Of a stretch of 64,000 nt of DNA, positions 8,888 to 16,863 are shown one piece after another. The translations under genes and the position numbers were made by a program. Source of the DNA: Candidatus Nanosynbacter sp. TM7-076. GTDB taxonomy: Bacteria; Patescibacteriota; Saccharimonadia; Saccharimonadales; Saccharimonadaceae. The notes beneath the pieces were generated by a model. It worked only from the letters and a program-made list of their open reading frames with translations. It was not told the DNA's origin and searched no databases. The stretch lies in contig NZ_JAJQJS010000002.1 of NCBI RefSeq assembly GCF_022828325.1, positions 186,001-250,000 of the forward strand, written 5' to 3'. The first letter of the stretch is position 1; the number at the start of each line of letters is the position of its first letter.

Positions 8888-9942
8888 TAGTTTTCTGCTT
8901 CTTTTACCTTGTCGCGTACCTTCTGATCAATTTCCGCCAGGACTTCAGGATTTTCCTTCAAGTAAGTCTTCGTTTTATCGCGCCCCTGACCAATCGTTTC
9001 GCCGTTATATTTATAAAACGCACCCGACTTTTCAACTATACCGTGCGTTGCCGCCAAATCCAGAATATCGCCAGTTTTACTAATTCCCTCGTTGTACATA
9101 ATGTCAAATTCAGCCACGCGGAACGGCGGTGCAATCTTATTCTTCACAACCTTAATTTTTGTGCGGTTACCAATAATATCATCGCCAACTTTGATCTGAC
9201 CAATTCGACGAATGTCAATTCGCTGCGACGCGTAAAATTTCAACGCATTACCACCGGTTGTCGTTTCAGGATTGCCAAACATCACGCCAATTTTCATACG
9301 AATCTGATTGATAAAGATCACCGTAGCTTTTGACTTATTAATAATTCCCGTCAATTTACGTAGAGCCTGACTCATCAATCGAGCCTGAAGACCCATATGA
9401 GAATCGCCCATATCGCCATCAATTTCAGCCTGTGGCGTCAAGGCAGCCACCGAGTCGACTATCACCAAATCCACCGCATTCGAACGAACCAACGTCTCCG
9501 TAATTTCCAATGCTTGCTCGCCGTTATCTGGCTGAGAAACCAACAAATTTTCCGTGTCCACGCCCAGACGCTTAGCATATGCTGGATCGAGAGCGTGCTC
9601 AGCATCAATAAACGCCGCCGTTCCGCCCTGCTTCTGAATTTCTGCAATAGCGTGAAGCGTCAATGTTGTCTTACCTGAGCTTTCTGGACCATAAATTTCT
9701 ATGATACGACCTTTTGGATATCCGCCACCGAGCGCCAAATCCAAACTCAAAGCACCAGAAGGAATTACTTCAACATCGACTTTATGAGCCTCGCCCAATT
9801 TCATAATTGATCCGTCGCCAAATTGCTTGGTGATTTGATCCATCGCTAGACCAAGCGCCTTAAGTTTGCCTTCATCAACTTTTTTATCCGATGCCTGACT
9901 TGACTTTTCTGGATTTACTGTTTTACTGTCTGATTTTGCCAT
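8887..9942 (-). CDS. recA: Recombinase RecA
   Basis: DNA strand-exchange ATPase for homologous recombination and repair. Walker [10 protein letters not shown], the MAW-type [11 protein letters not shown], the L1/L2 DNA-binding loop region ending [16 protein letters not shown] and the C-terminal domain are all present; 351 residues is full length. A strong AAGGAGGG precedes ATG and a TATAAT box lies at 9969-9974. No LexA-like operator was seen. Co-transcribed with the 2H phosphoesterase. Confidence 0.98.
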   Translation of the reverse strand: MAKSDSKTVNPEKSSQASDKKVDEGKLKALGLAMDQITKQFGDGSIMKLGEAHKVDVEVIPSGALSLDLALGGGYPKGRIIEIYGPESSGKTTLTLHAIAEIQKQGGTAAFIDAEHALDPAYAKRLGVDTENLLVSQPDNGEQALEITETLVRSNAVDLVIVDSVAALTPQAEIDGDMGDSHMGLQARLMSQALRKLTGIINKSKATVIFINQIRMKIGVMFGNPETTTGGNALKFYASQRIDIRRIGQIKVGDDIIGNRTKIKVVKNKIAPPFRVAEFDIMYNEGISKTGDILDLAATHGIVEKSGAFYKYNGETIGQGRDKTKTYLKENPEVLAEIDQKVRDKVKEAEN

Positions 9943-10009
9943 AGCATTCCCTCCTTAGTTACTTCCTTTATTATACCGATTTGTTGCAAGATTTGCTATA
10001 ATTACATTC

Positions 10010-10402
10010 ATGAATAAGCGAAACGGTTTCACTATTATTGAACTTTTGGTTGTAGCGACTTTCTTGATTATCATCGCAATCTTAGGTTTCTCACAATATA
10101 CAAAATTGACCAACGAATCAAACAACGCCAAAAAACGCACCGCGATTAACGCCATGCATTATAGCCTGGAAGAAGGTTTTTACGTTAAAAATGGCTATTA
10201 CCCAGAGAAGTTAGAAGAAGGTACGCTTCCGACTATGGATCCCGAGTTGTTAAAAGATCCGCAAGGTAAGAAAATTGGCGAAAAAGACAGCAGCTACCGT
10301 TATGAATCTTCAAATTGTAATGACGGAAAATGTAAGTCATATAAACTCGTTGCGACGCTTGTTGATGAAGACGACTACGTAAAAGAAAGTCGCCACAAAT
10401 AA
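10010..10402 (+). CDS. Type IV pilin-like prepilin
   Basis: A 130-residue prepilin. The short leader MNKRNG is followed by the cleavage site G^FTIIE with Glu5 conserved, then a hydrophobic N-terminal alpha helix (about residues 7-30). The C-terminal globular region includes a two-cysteine loop (SNCNDGKCKSY). It is the only prepilin in the window and probably a substrate of the pilB-O machine at 1.5-7 kb. TATAAT (9997-10002) lies 7 nt before ATG. It is convergent with the PH-domain gene. Confidence 0.9.
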   Translation: MNKRNGFTIIELLVVATFLIIIAILGFSQYTKLTNESNNAKKRTAINAMHYSLEEGFYVKNGYYPEKLEEGTLPTMDPELLKDPQGKKIGEKDSSYRYESSNCNDGKCKSYKLVATLVDEDDYVKESRHK

Positions 10403-10406
10403 TTAA

Positions 10407-11243
10407 CTAATCATCACAAACAGGGCGGCCATTCTTAAAATCTTCAATGGCATTATTGATTATCGCAATTTGCTTACGTGGATTTGCCACAAAATGAAAT
10501 ATATATGTTGTTTCCTCGCCTTCGGTACTGAGACGAATCGTGCCATAGTTGAAAAGAGTCTGAATAACGCCTGATTGGAGGAAGCTTGCATCTTCAATAC
10601 TGCCTAAGCTCACCGTTTGCTCGTGCCTATAAAATAAGCTACCTTGGATTTCCTGAATCACACTTTCGTTGGTCATGTAAAAATGATTCTGCAAATATAT
10701 CCACAAGGACACCGCACCACCAAGCGCAACCAGCCCAATAAGCAACATTGCCACGCCAAACACATCGGTCAGCGAAGGCATCGGCGAAATAATTGCGTCA
10801 CGAGCAATTGACGGATAAAACATCACAAACACCATGATCATCACCACCAAGAAAACCGAGATTCCCGTCGGGATTAGCATGCCAATTGGATGGCGTTTAA
10901 TATCCAAAATAATATATTCGCCTTCGCTCAAATTGAGATTCGGGTATTGCTGAACTGATTTTTCATGCTTTTGCTTCAGGTCGTCACTAATAGTAAACGG
11001 CTTCGGGTCAATATCCCTGGCAACATGTACGACTTGCGGTTCATTAGCATATTGACTACGCAATCGCGGATCAAAATTCTCCCCATCAATAATTTCCGGT
11101 TTTGCCGTCACATAAGAATTCGTCTGCGCCACAACCGGAGCTGGACGACCAGTCTGCGGCGGATGATGGTATAGTGGTCGACCATCAGCATCGTATGCAA
11201 CGGGCTGCGTTAAATCTTCTGACGAGGATGTTTGTGGATTCAT
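10407..11243 (-). CDS. Membrane protein with bacterial PH-like domain
   Basis: 278 residues: a proline-rich disordered N-terminus (to about residue 90), two transmembrane helices (about 118-140 and 158-182), then a beta-rich bacterial PH-like domain that includes NESVIQEIQGSLFYRHEQTV and IRLSTEGEETTYIFHFV. Such proteins are envelope components of unknown role. TATAAT at 11250-11255 stands exactly 6 nt before the ATG, so a leaderless message is likely. It is convergent with the pilin gene (4 nt apart). Confidence 0.75.
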   Translation of the reverse strand: MNPQTSSSEDLTQPVAYDADGRPLYHHPPQTGRPAPVVAQTNSYVTAKPEIIDGENFDPRLRSQYANEPQVVHVARDIDPKPFTISDDLKQKHEKSVQQYPNLNLSEGEYIILDIKRHPIGMLIPTGISVFLVVMIMVFVMFYPSIARDAIISPMPSLTDVFGVAMLLIGLVALGGAVSLWIYLQNHFYMTNESVIQEIQGSLFYRHEQTVSLGSIEDASFLQSGVIQTLFNYGTIRLSTEGEETTYIFHFVANPRKQIAIINNAIEDFKNGRPVCDD

Positions 11244-11354
11244 GCCTATATTATAACACGACAGAACTTAAGATAGCCTTGTTTTTGCTCATGGCGGCTC
11301 CTAGTTAAGTTTGCTTGGTTTTATTAAAGCACAAAAAGCCGAAGAATACGATAA

Positions 11355-12353
11355 CTATCTTCCCAAATGTTGCTTTGCCTTAATCGTCACTCGACGACCA
11401 CGCGGTGTGCGCTCAATAAAACCAATTTGTAGCAAATATGGTTCATAAAAATCCTCAATTGTCGTCGCTTCGTCACCAGTCAGTGCCGCAATTGTCGTTA
11501 AGCCGACAGGATTATCACCATAATTTTCCAGGATCGATTGCAATAAATTACGATCAGCCGGATCCAAGCCCAACTCATCCACTTCCAGCATTTCCAAAGC
11601 GTTAGTTGTAGTTTTTACATCAATTATTCCGTCACCATTAACGTCGGCGTAATCACGAACTCGCTTAAGAAGCCTATTGGCAATACGTGGCGTCAAGCGC
11701 GCTCGCGTCGACAATAAATCTGCCGCTTCACTTCGAATTGACGATTCCAAAATCTTCGCACTACGCGTCACAATTTTCGCAATATCCTCTGGCGTGTAAA
11801 ATTCCAAACGATAAATATGCCCGAACCTATCACGCAAAGGTGCCGCCAAACTTCCGGTTCGCGTCGTCGCGCCAATCACCGTAAATCGCGGCAAATCTAA
11901 TCGAATTGATCGCGCTGCCGGACCTTTTCCAATCACAATATCCAGCTTAAAATCTTCCATTGCGGAGTACAAAATTTCCTCCACTGATCGCCCCAACCGA
12001 TGAATCTCATCGATAAACAGAATATCACCGTCCGACAGATTAGTCAGAATTGACGCCAGATCGCCCGCTTTTTCAATAGCCGGACCGCTGGTAATTCGCA
12101 AATTCGTGCCCATTTCATTAGCAATCACCGTCGCCATAGTTGTTTTACCAAGCCCCGGCGGACCATATAATAATACGTGATCCAACGGCTCACCACGCTT
12201 TTTGGCTGCATCAATTGCCAAACGTAAATTTCTCTTCAATCTCTCTTGGCCAACATACTCAGAAAAACTCTGCGGACGCAAACTAACTTCAATTCGCTGC
12301 TCTTCAGAGTCGTCATCATGCGAACTTGTATCAACTATTCTTTCAATTGCCAT
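11355..12353 (-). CDS. ruvB: Holliday junction branch-migration helicase RuvB
   Basis: AAA+ motor that drives branch migration with RuvA. Walker [10 protein letters not shown], Walker [11 protein letters not shown], sensor 1 GATTRTGSL and the C-terminal winged helix ([16 protein letters not shown]) are all visible; 332 residues is full length. ruvB stands apart from ruvA and ruvC by the DUF4352 gene. TATAAT (12360-12365) is exactly 6 nt before ATG. Its promoter is back to back with the leader RNA of the DUF4352 gene. Confidence 0.97.
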   Translation of the reverse strand: MAIERIVDTSSHDDDSEEQRIEVSLRPQSFSEYVGQERLKRNLRLAIDAAKKRGEPLDHVLLYGPPGLGKTTMATVIANEMGTNLRITSGPAIEKAGDLASILTNLSDGDILFIDEIHRLGRSVEEILYSAMEDFKLDIVIGKGPAARSIRLDLPRFTVIGATTRTGSLAAPLRDRFGHIYRLEFYTPEDIAKIVTRSAKILESSIRSEAADLLSTRARLTPRIANRLLKRVRDYADVNGDGIIDVKTTTNALEMLEVDELGLDPADRNLLQSILENYGDNPVGLTTIAALTGDEATTIEDFYEPYLLQIGFIERTPRGRRVTIKAKQHLGR

Positions 12354-12387
12354 AAACTAATTATAACATTTATAGTACAATAGAATT

Positions 12388-12510
12388 GTCTACATCTAGA
12401 ACTCAACGTTTCAAACGTATTGTTTACGCATATAATGGGCAGCCGTTATTCGAGCGTAAACTCTACGTTCTAGGTGTAGACAGCCAAATTTAACGGCTGT
12501 CCTTTTTATT
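12388..12510 (+). ncRNA. Structured leader RNA with switchable terminator (candidate riboswitch/attenuator)
   Basis: Between a TACAAT box (12376-12381) and the DUF4352 start lies a strongly folded segment. A 15-bp helix (one G-U) closes it: 12388-12402 with 12467-12481. Inside are a small hairpin (12406-12410/12414-12418), and an 8-bp perfect stem 12422-12429/12454-12461 topped by 12432-12438/12443-12449. A 7-bp terminator hairpin follows (12479-12485/12495-12501, T run 12503-12507). Bases 12437-12448 can pair with 12491-12502 over 12 bp (one wobble), which would break the terminator. No known riboswitch class was recognised. A stand-alone small RNA is the alternative. Confidence 0.72.
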
Positions 12511-12537
12511 GGACAGCAAATCTCATAGGAGGAGATT

Positions 12538-13083
12538 ATGGATAAAAAAGACAAAAGACCAGTTTTTAAAAAATGGTGGTTTTGGATAATTGTCATTATT
12601 GTAATTGGGGGGATTTACGGATCATCCCAACAGGATAAAGGTACTGTTATAAGTTCAAACGGCAACTCTGTTTCTGACAATAAAAAAACCGAGAAGACAA
12701 ATTTCAAAGTCGGCGAAACTATCGCTTTCGATGGCAAGGAGGTGACTGTTAAATCAATTGATCGCGACTGGAAATCAGATAACCAGTTTATTAAGGCTAA
12801 AGACGGAAAAGAATTCGTTAAAGTGAATGTGTCAATTGTCAACAAATCAGATAGCGAGCTATCATTTAATACGTTCGACTGGAAAATAGAAGATGCGAAT
12901 GGCGCTATTGAAGGACCGAGCGCTACAGCTTTCACGACGAACGACAATCTGAACTCTGGCACCTTGGCGATCAACGGCAAAAAAGAAGGTTCTGTCATAT
13001 TTGAAGTAGCGAAAGATTCCACGATTAAAATTCACTACCAGCCTTCATTTTGGTCAAATAAAAAGATAGTCATTGAGCCTTAG
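12538..13083 (+). CDS. DUF4352-like membrane-anchored protein
   Basis: 181 residues: a lysine-rich N-terminus, one transmembrane segment (about 15-28), a polar linker, then an immunoglobulin-like DUF4352-type domain recognisable from KVGETIAFDGKEVTVKSID, KEFVKVNVSIVNKSDSEL and the closing strand. Such domains sit outside the cell and their ligand is usually unknown. AGGAGG precedes ATG. Expression is probably set by the leader RNA just upstream. A terminator follows at 13106-13129. Confidence 0.8.
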   Translation: MDKKDKRPVFKKWWFWIIVIIVIGGIYGSSQQDKGTVISSNGNSVSDNKKTEKTNFKVGETIAFDGKEVTVKSIDRDWKSDNQFIKAKDGKEFVKVNVSIVNKSDSELSFNTFDWKIEDANGAIEGPSATAFTTNDNLNSGTLAINGKKEGSVIFEVAKDSTIKIHYQPSFWSNKKIVIEP

Positions 13084-13105
13084 AAAATTTACCTATTCTT
13101 TAAAA

Positions 13106-13129
13106 GGGCGCTATCTTAGCGTCCTTTTT
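13106..13129 (+). terminator. Terminator after the DUF4352 gene
   Basis: An 8-bp hairpin (GGGCGCTA/TAGCGTCC, loop TCT) followed by five T. Its complement also ends in a T-rich run, so it may serve ruvA on the other strand as well. Confidence 0.8.
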
Positions 13130-13703
13130 ATTTCTTCAACGCCTCAGTTACTCGCTGAGAAGTTGGTAAATTGACATCGACATTTTCAAGCGCCTTAGTG
13201 GCGTCCGCTAATGTATAGCCCAAAGCCATCAATGCCTCCAAGGCCTCATCAGAAGTGTTTAATTCAGTCTGTAGCGGGGTTTCCGTTCGTCCGTAATGAG
13301 TCGGTAAACCAACTTTATCGCTCAGATCAACCACTACTCGCTCGGCGGTTTTTTTGCCAACGCCAGTAGCCTTTTGCACAAAACCACTGTCAGCATTAGC
13401 AATAGCATTGCGCACTTGCTCGGCATCACCCAAGCTCAAAATAGCCAGCGCAGCCTTCGGACCAACTCCTTGAACCGTGATCAGCATTTCAAATAACTTT
13501 TTCGCCGCCAAACTCGAAAACCCAAACAATTCCTCAGACTGTTCGCGCACGTGATGATAAGTGTAAAATTTCACTTCCTGATCTAATATTACCGCGTCAA
13601 AATCATTAGTCGCCACGCTAACTTCATATCCAACACCATGAACATCAATGACTAACGAGCCATTAAACTTCTCAGCAACTTTTCCAAAAACATGTGCAAT
13701 CAT
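13128..13703 (-). CDS. ruvA: Holliday junction DNA-binding protein RuvA
   Basis: Tetrameric junction-binding partner of RuvB. The OB fold (MIAHVFGKVAEKFNGSLVID), the two helix-hairpin-helix motifs (LITVQGVGPKAALAIL and ATGVGKKTAERVVVDL) and the C-terminal RuvB-binding domain (ALMALGYTLADATKAL) are visible in 191 residues. TATAAT at 13710-13715 is exactly 6 nt before ATG. The box overlaps the 3' end of ruvC, 8 nt upstream, so both readthrough and its own start are possible. Confidence 0.96.
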   Translation of the reverse strand: MIAHVFGKVAEKFNGSLVIDVHGVGYEVSVATNDFDAVILDQEVKFYTYHHVREQSEELFGFSSLAAKKLFEMLITVQGVGPKAALAILSLGDAEQVRNAIANADSGFVQKATGVGKKTAERVVVDLSDKVGLPTHYGRTETPLQTELNTSDEALEALMALGYTLADATKALENVDVNLPTSQRVTEALKK

Positions 13704-13710
13704 ATTTCAA

Positions 13711-14184
13711 TTATACCCGATTCATCGCCGCGTGTGTAATTGCTGCAGCCAAAGCGTCCGCGCAGTCATCCGGCTTCGGAACATCTTTCAGACCTAAATT
13801 AAGTCGCACCATTTCTTGAACCTGCTTTTTATCAGCCTTGCCATAGCCGGTCAAAGTTTGTTTTATTTGCAGTGGCGTATATTCAGCAATCGGCATTCCA
13901 GCTTTTCGCCCAGTCAACATCGCCACACCGCGCGCCTCCGCCACAGAAATCGCCGTCGTAACATTACGCGCAAAAAATAGCTTTTCAATCGACATGACAT
14001 CAGGATTTGTTTCGGCAATAATCTCTGTCAGGCTATCGAAAATATCTTCAAGCCTTTCATCAATTGGCGTATGTGCCGGCGTCGTCACAACTCCCGCCGT
14101 GACCATCTTGAACTTGCCACGAGAAAAATCAATCACACCAAACCCCAAAATCCCCGTTCCCGGGTCAATCCCGATAATTCTCAT
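13711..14184 (-). CDS. ruvC: Holliday junction resolvase RuvC
   Basis: Endonuclease that cuts Holliday junctions. I use the ATG at 14184, because the protein then starts MRIIGIDPGTG like all RuvC, and a TATAAT (14191-14196) stands exactly 6 nt upstream; the longer reading frame back to 14283 would run into the neighbouring gene. Catalytic acidic residues: D7 (GIDPG), the Glu in SIEKLFFARN, and the DDCADALAAAITH pair. 157 residues is normal. Confidence 0.96.
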   Translation of the reverse strand: MRIIGIDPGTGILGFGVIDFSRGKFKMVTAGVVTTPAHTPIDERLEDIFDSLTEIIAETNPDVMSIEKLFFARNVTTAISVAEARGVAMLTGRKAGMPIAEYTPLQIKQTLTGYGKADKKQVQEMVRLNLGLKDVPKPDDCADALAAAITHAAMNRV

Positions 14185-14200
14185 ATCTTTATTATAGCAA

Positions 14201-16000
14201 TTATTTACCGCTTGCGGATTTAATGCTTTCGCGGATTTTTCGTACAAATTGCGAGATTTCCCATCGCCATTGCCATACGCCATAACCGACAGCCAGTAAA
14301 CTCACGCCGCCAAATACCCACCAGCCCCAAGTAGCACCAGCAACCTGCTTAACTTCAGCCGCCGCCGAGCCAACAGTTGGCATATTTGCAGATTTTATCT
14401 TTCGGCAACGCTTAGTTTGTGGGTTGCGCTCAAATCCTTCTGGGCATTCTTTTGCTATATCGTCAGTGGAGGCAATTTTCTTACATCGACCCGTAGCTGA
14501 ATTGCGGAATTGACCTTCTGGGCAAGGCTTCAAAGTTTTTGCCGCAGCCGATGCGATAGATCGACATCTGCCAGTTTCTTCACTACGATAATAGCCATCT
14601 TTACAAGGCGTAATAGTTTTTGCCGCTTCAATTTTTCGACAACGGAGAGTTTCTGGATGACGATATTGACCAACAGGACAAGGGCTTTCAACGGGCGGAG
14701 TGGCAATTTTCACACATCTACCCAGCGCATTTCGCTCGTAACCATTCTGACAGTCTGGATATTCCTTAAAGATATTCTCAGAATTTTCAGTTATCATAAA
14801 CGTTTGCATCCACTCATCATCAATCAAACTCCACGAAGAGCTTTTCGCTAACTTCTCATATTCAGCGGAATCAATTTTCGAGCCAGCCTCATCTAATAAA
14901 TAAACTTTTCCTTTTGTTTTTGGCAATTTCAGATTCGTGTTTTTTATTTTGATCACTAAAAATTCGCCAGGATTTAATTCGATATCACCGATATTTTCAC
15001 GAACGCCAGAATCGCCAACCGTCAATTTACAGCCTGTCGTAATGACGGTTTTTTCGCCAGAATTAATAATTTCAATGAATTGCTCATCAATGTTCGATGC
15101 GATTTCACTTAGCTTCAGACCTTCACATTTATTCAACTCCTTTGGAGATTCAGATTTGGAATCTGGGGTTTTGCAATTTGGTCGTGAATACGGCACAATT
15201 TCCTGATTATCAGAACCTTTACTCGATAAAAAATCAGTGGAATTATTTTTCGAATCAATAATATTTTCACCAATAAAACAGCGCCAAACAATTTTCACAC
15301 CACCTTTAATTGGTGAGCCTGCAGACTTTGAATTATTTCCCCAGCCAACGGTATCTGCGACCGACCCGTCCGAACGCGACAACACGACCGATCCATCATT
15401 TTGAGCCAAACCCAAATTATTATCAAACTTTATGGCGCCCGCCAACATCTTATCGTTCGACAAGACCAAAAATCCGTTCGCCAAGATTACTTCATCCTTG
15501 AAAATCTTTCCAACGGTTTTAGTGCCAGATCCAGCGTAATACTCTATTTTCCAACCAGTCAAGTCAACATTCTGATTCGTCGGATTATATATCTCAATGT
15601 ATTTTTTATCCTGACTAATCTTTGAAATTAATATCGTCGCATTTTCTTCTGTTCTTTCATCTGACTTATCTATTTTTGGTGGCTCAGATTCGGGATTTGG
15701 CTCAGACTTTGAAGACTCATTGGCGGCAGGATTTTCGCTCGGACTATTTGTAGACGAATTCTCCGTTGGAGTCTCGGGATTTTCACTTGATTGAGAAGGT
15801 GAATTGCTATCGATCTGATCCTTGTCAACAACTGGATCTTTCGCTTCCTCAGCCGATTTAAGACTATTATCAACAGTCTGAACGTCATCAACTTTCGACT
15901 CTTGAGTAGCACTTGAAACACCTTCCGCCAAAACCAACGGCGACGGCATTATTAGCGCCGCGGCTAGTATCATAAGTAGTGTGTTGCGCAAATACTTCAT
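14201..16000 (-). CDS. Lamin-tail-domain surface protein with cysteine repeats and C-terminal anchor
   Basis: A 599-residue exported protein. It has a signal peptide (about 1-25), an S/P/E/N-rich linker (to about 110), two lamin-tail-like domains (about 121-225, with KYIEIYNPTNQNVDLTGWKI, and about 290-390), five copies of a 20-25-residue repeat of the form CPxGxxRxxxTxRCRKI (about 417-535), and a transmembrane helix plus basic tail (about 557-599). It probably stands on the cell surface, with each repeat closed by one disulfide. ATG at 16000 is chosen over 16027 because AAGGAG lies 7 nt upstream. Confidence 0.85.
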   Translation of the reverse strand: MKYLRNTLLMILAAALIMPSPLVLAEGVSSATQESKVDDVQTVDNSLKSAEEAKDPVVDKDQIDSNSPSQSSENPETPTENSSTNSPSENPAANESSKSEPNPESEPPKIDKSDERTEENATILISKISQDKKYIEIYNPTNQNVDLTGWKIEYYAGSGTKTVGKIFKDEVILANGFLVLSNDKMLAGAIKFDNNLGLAQNDGSVVLSRSDGSVADTVGWGNNSKSAGSPIKGGVKIVWRCFIGENIIDSKNNSTDFLSSKGSDNQEIVPYSRPNCKTPDSKSESPKELNKCEGLKLSEIASNIDEQFIEIINSGEKTVITTGCKLTVGDSGVRENIGDIELNPGEFLVIKIKNTNLKLPKTKGKVYLLDEAGSKIDSAEYEKLAKSSSWSLIDDEWMQTFMITENSENIFKEYPDCQNGYERNALGRCVKIATPPVESPCPVGQYRHPETLRCRKIEAAKTITPCKDGYYRSEETGRCRSIASAAAKTLKPCPEGQFRNSATGRCKKIASTDDIAKECPEGFERNPQTKRCRKIKSANMPTVGSAAAEVKQVAGATWGWWVFGGVSLLAVGYGVWQWRWEISQFVRKIRESIKSASGK

Positions 16001-16056
16001 GCTCGCTCCTTGCTTATGGTTAATCATCTTTAGTTTATCGTACTTTTTGTCAAATT

Positions 16057-16083
16057 AAAAATCGCCCCAAAAAAGGAGCGATT
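16057..16083 (-). terminator. Terminator after yebC
   Basis: On the minus strand a 9-bp stem (AATCGCTCC/GGGGCGATT, one G-U, T6 loop) is followed by TTTAA. It lies 17 nt after the yebC stop and separates it from the lamin-tail gene. Confidence 0.75.
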
Positions 16084-16099
16084 CCTTAAAGCGATAATT

Positions 16100-16816
16100 T
16101 TATTCCGCTGTGACATCCGCATTTGTATGAACATTCACAACGTCATCCAAATCATCCAACGCATCAATCATCTTCATCAATTTCTGCGCAGTTTCCATGT
16201 CGGCAATTTCTATCGGCGTATTGGCAATATATCGCAGTTCCGCATCTTTAACCTTCAAGCCTTGTTCAACCAATTTATTTCGCACACTCGCCAAATCTTT
16301 CAACTCCGTATACACGATAATTTCGCCGTCTTCCTCGACAGCATCTTCGGCGCCAGCGTCCAAAACCGCTAGCAACAAATCTTCCCCGCTACCTTCGATA
16401 GTAATGACGCCTTTGCGCGTGAATTGGAACATCACACTACCAGCATCAGCAATTCGCCCGCCATTTTTAACCAACGCAGTTTTTACCTCTGGCAATGTTC
16501 GATTGCGATTATCTGTCGCCGTTTCAATAATAACACCCACGCCGCCAGGACCATAACCTTCGTAAGCAATTTCCTCCAAAGCCGCTGCGCTCTTATCTGC
16601 CACTCGGTCAATTGCTCGCTGAATGTTTGCACTAGGCATATTTGCGGCCTTAGCTTTTTCAATTGCCATCGCCAAACTTGAGTTCAGCGCTGGGTCTGTG
16701 CCGCCACGTGCTGCAATAGCAATTTGATTACCCAATTTCGTAAAAATCGCGCCGCGCTTAGCGTCAACAATCGCTTTTTGTCGGTGAGTTGTAGCCCATT
16801 TACTGTGTCCTGACAT
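16100..16816 (-). CDS. yebC: YebC/TACO1-family transcription or translation factor
   Basis: A 238-residue YebC/PmpR/TACO1 protein. The family signature MSGHSKWATTHRQKAIVDAK opens it, followed by the conserved AIAARGG, MAIEKAKAANMPSANIQRAI and YEGYGPGGVGVIIE. Members act as DNA-binding regulators or help ribosomes through proline stretches. A clear AGGAG precedes ATG. In many genomes yebC sits with ruvC, ruvA and ruvB; here the lamin-tail gene separates it from ruvC. Confidence 0.96.
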   Translation of the reverse strand: MSGHSKWATTHRQKAIVDAKRGAIFTKLGNQIAIAARGGTDPALNSSLAMAIEKAKAANMPSANIQRAIDRVADKSAAALEEIAYEGYGPGGVGVIIETATDNRNRTLPEVKTALVKNGGRIADAGSVMFQFTRKGVITIEGSGEDLLLAVLDAGAEDAVEEDGEIIVYTELKDLASVRNKLVEQGLKVKDAELRYIANTPIEIADMETAQKLMKMIDALDDLDDVVNVHTNADVTAE

Positions 16817-16863
16817 ATTTTCTCCTAAAGTTATTTGCTATTTCAATCTGTTACTATTATACA

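Noticed and set aside
8345..9678. Plus-strand frames opposite the 2H phosphoesterase and recA
   Set aside because: They mirror strongly conserved genes, have no ribosome-binding sites and show no family pattern.
12388..12481. tRNA in the DUF4352 leader
   Set aside because: The long closing helix and inner stems do not give a cloverleaf; no T loop or anticodon arm.
14185..14283. Longer start for ruvC (33 more codons)
   Set aside because: It would overlap the lamin-tail gene, adds residues absent from the family, and skips the TATAAT-N6-ATG signal at 14184.
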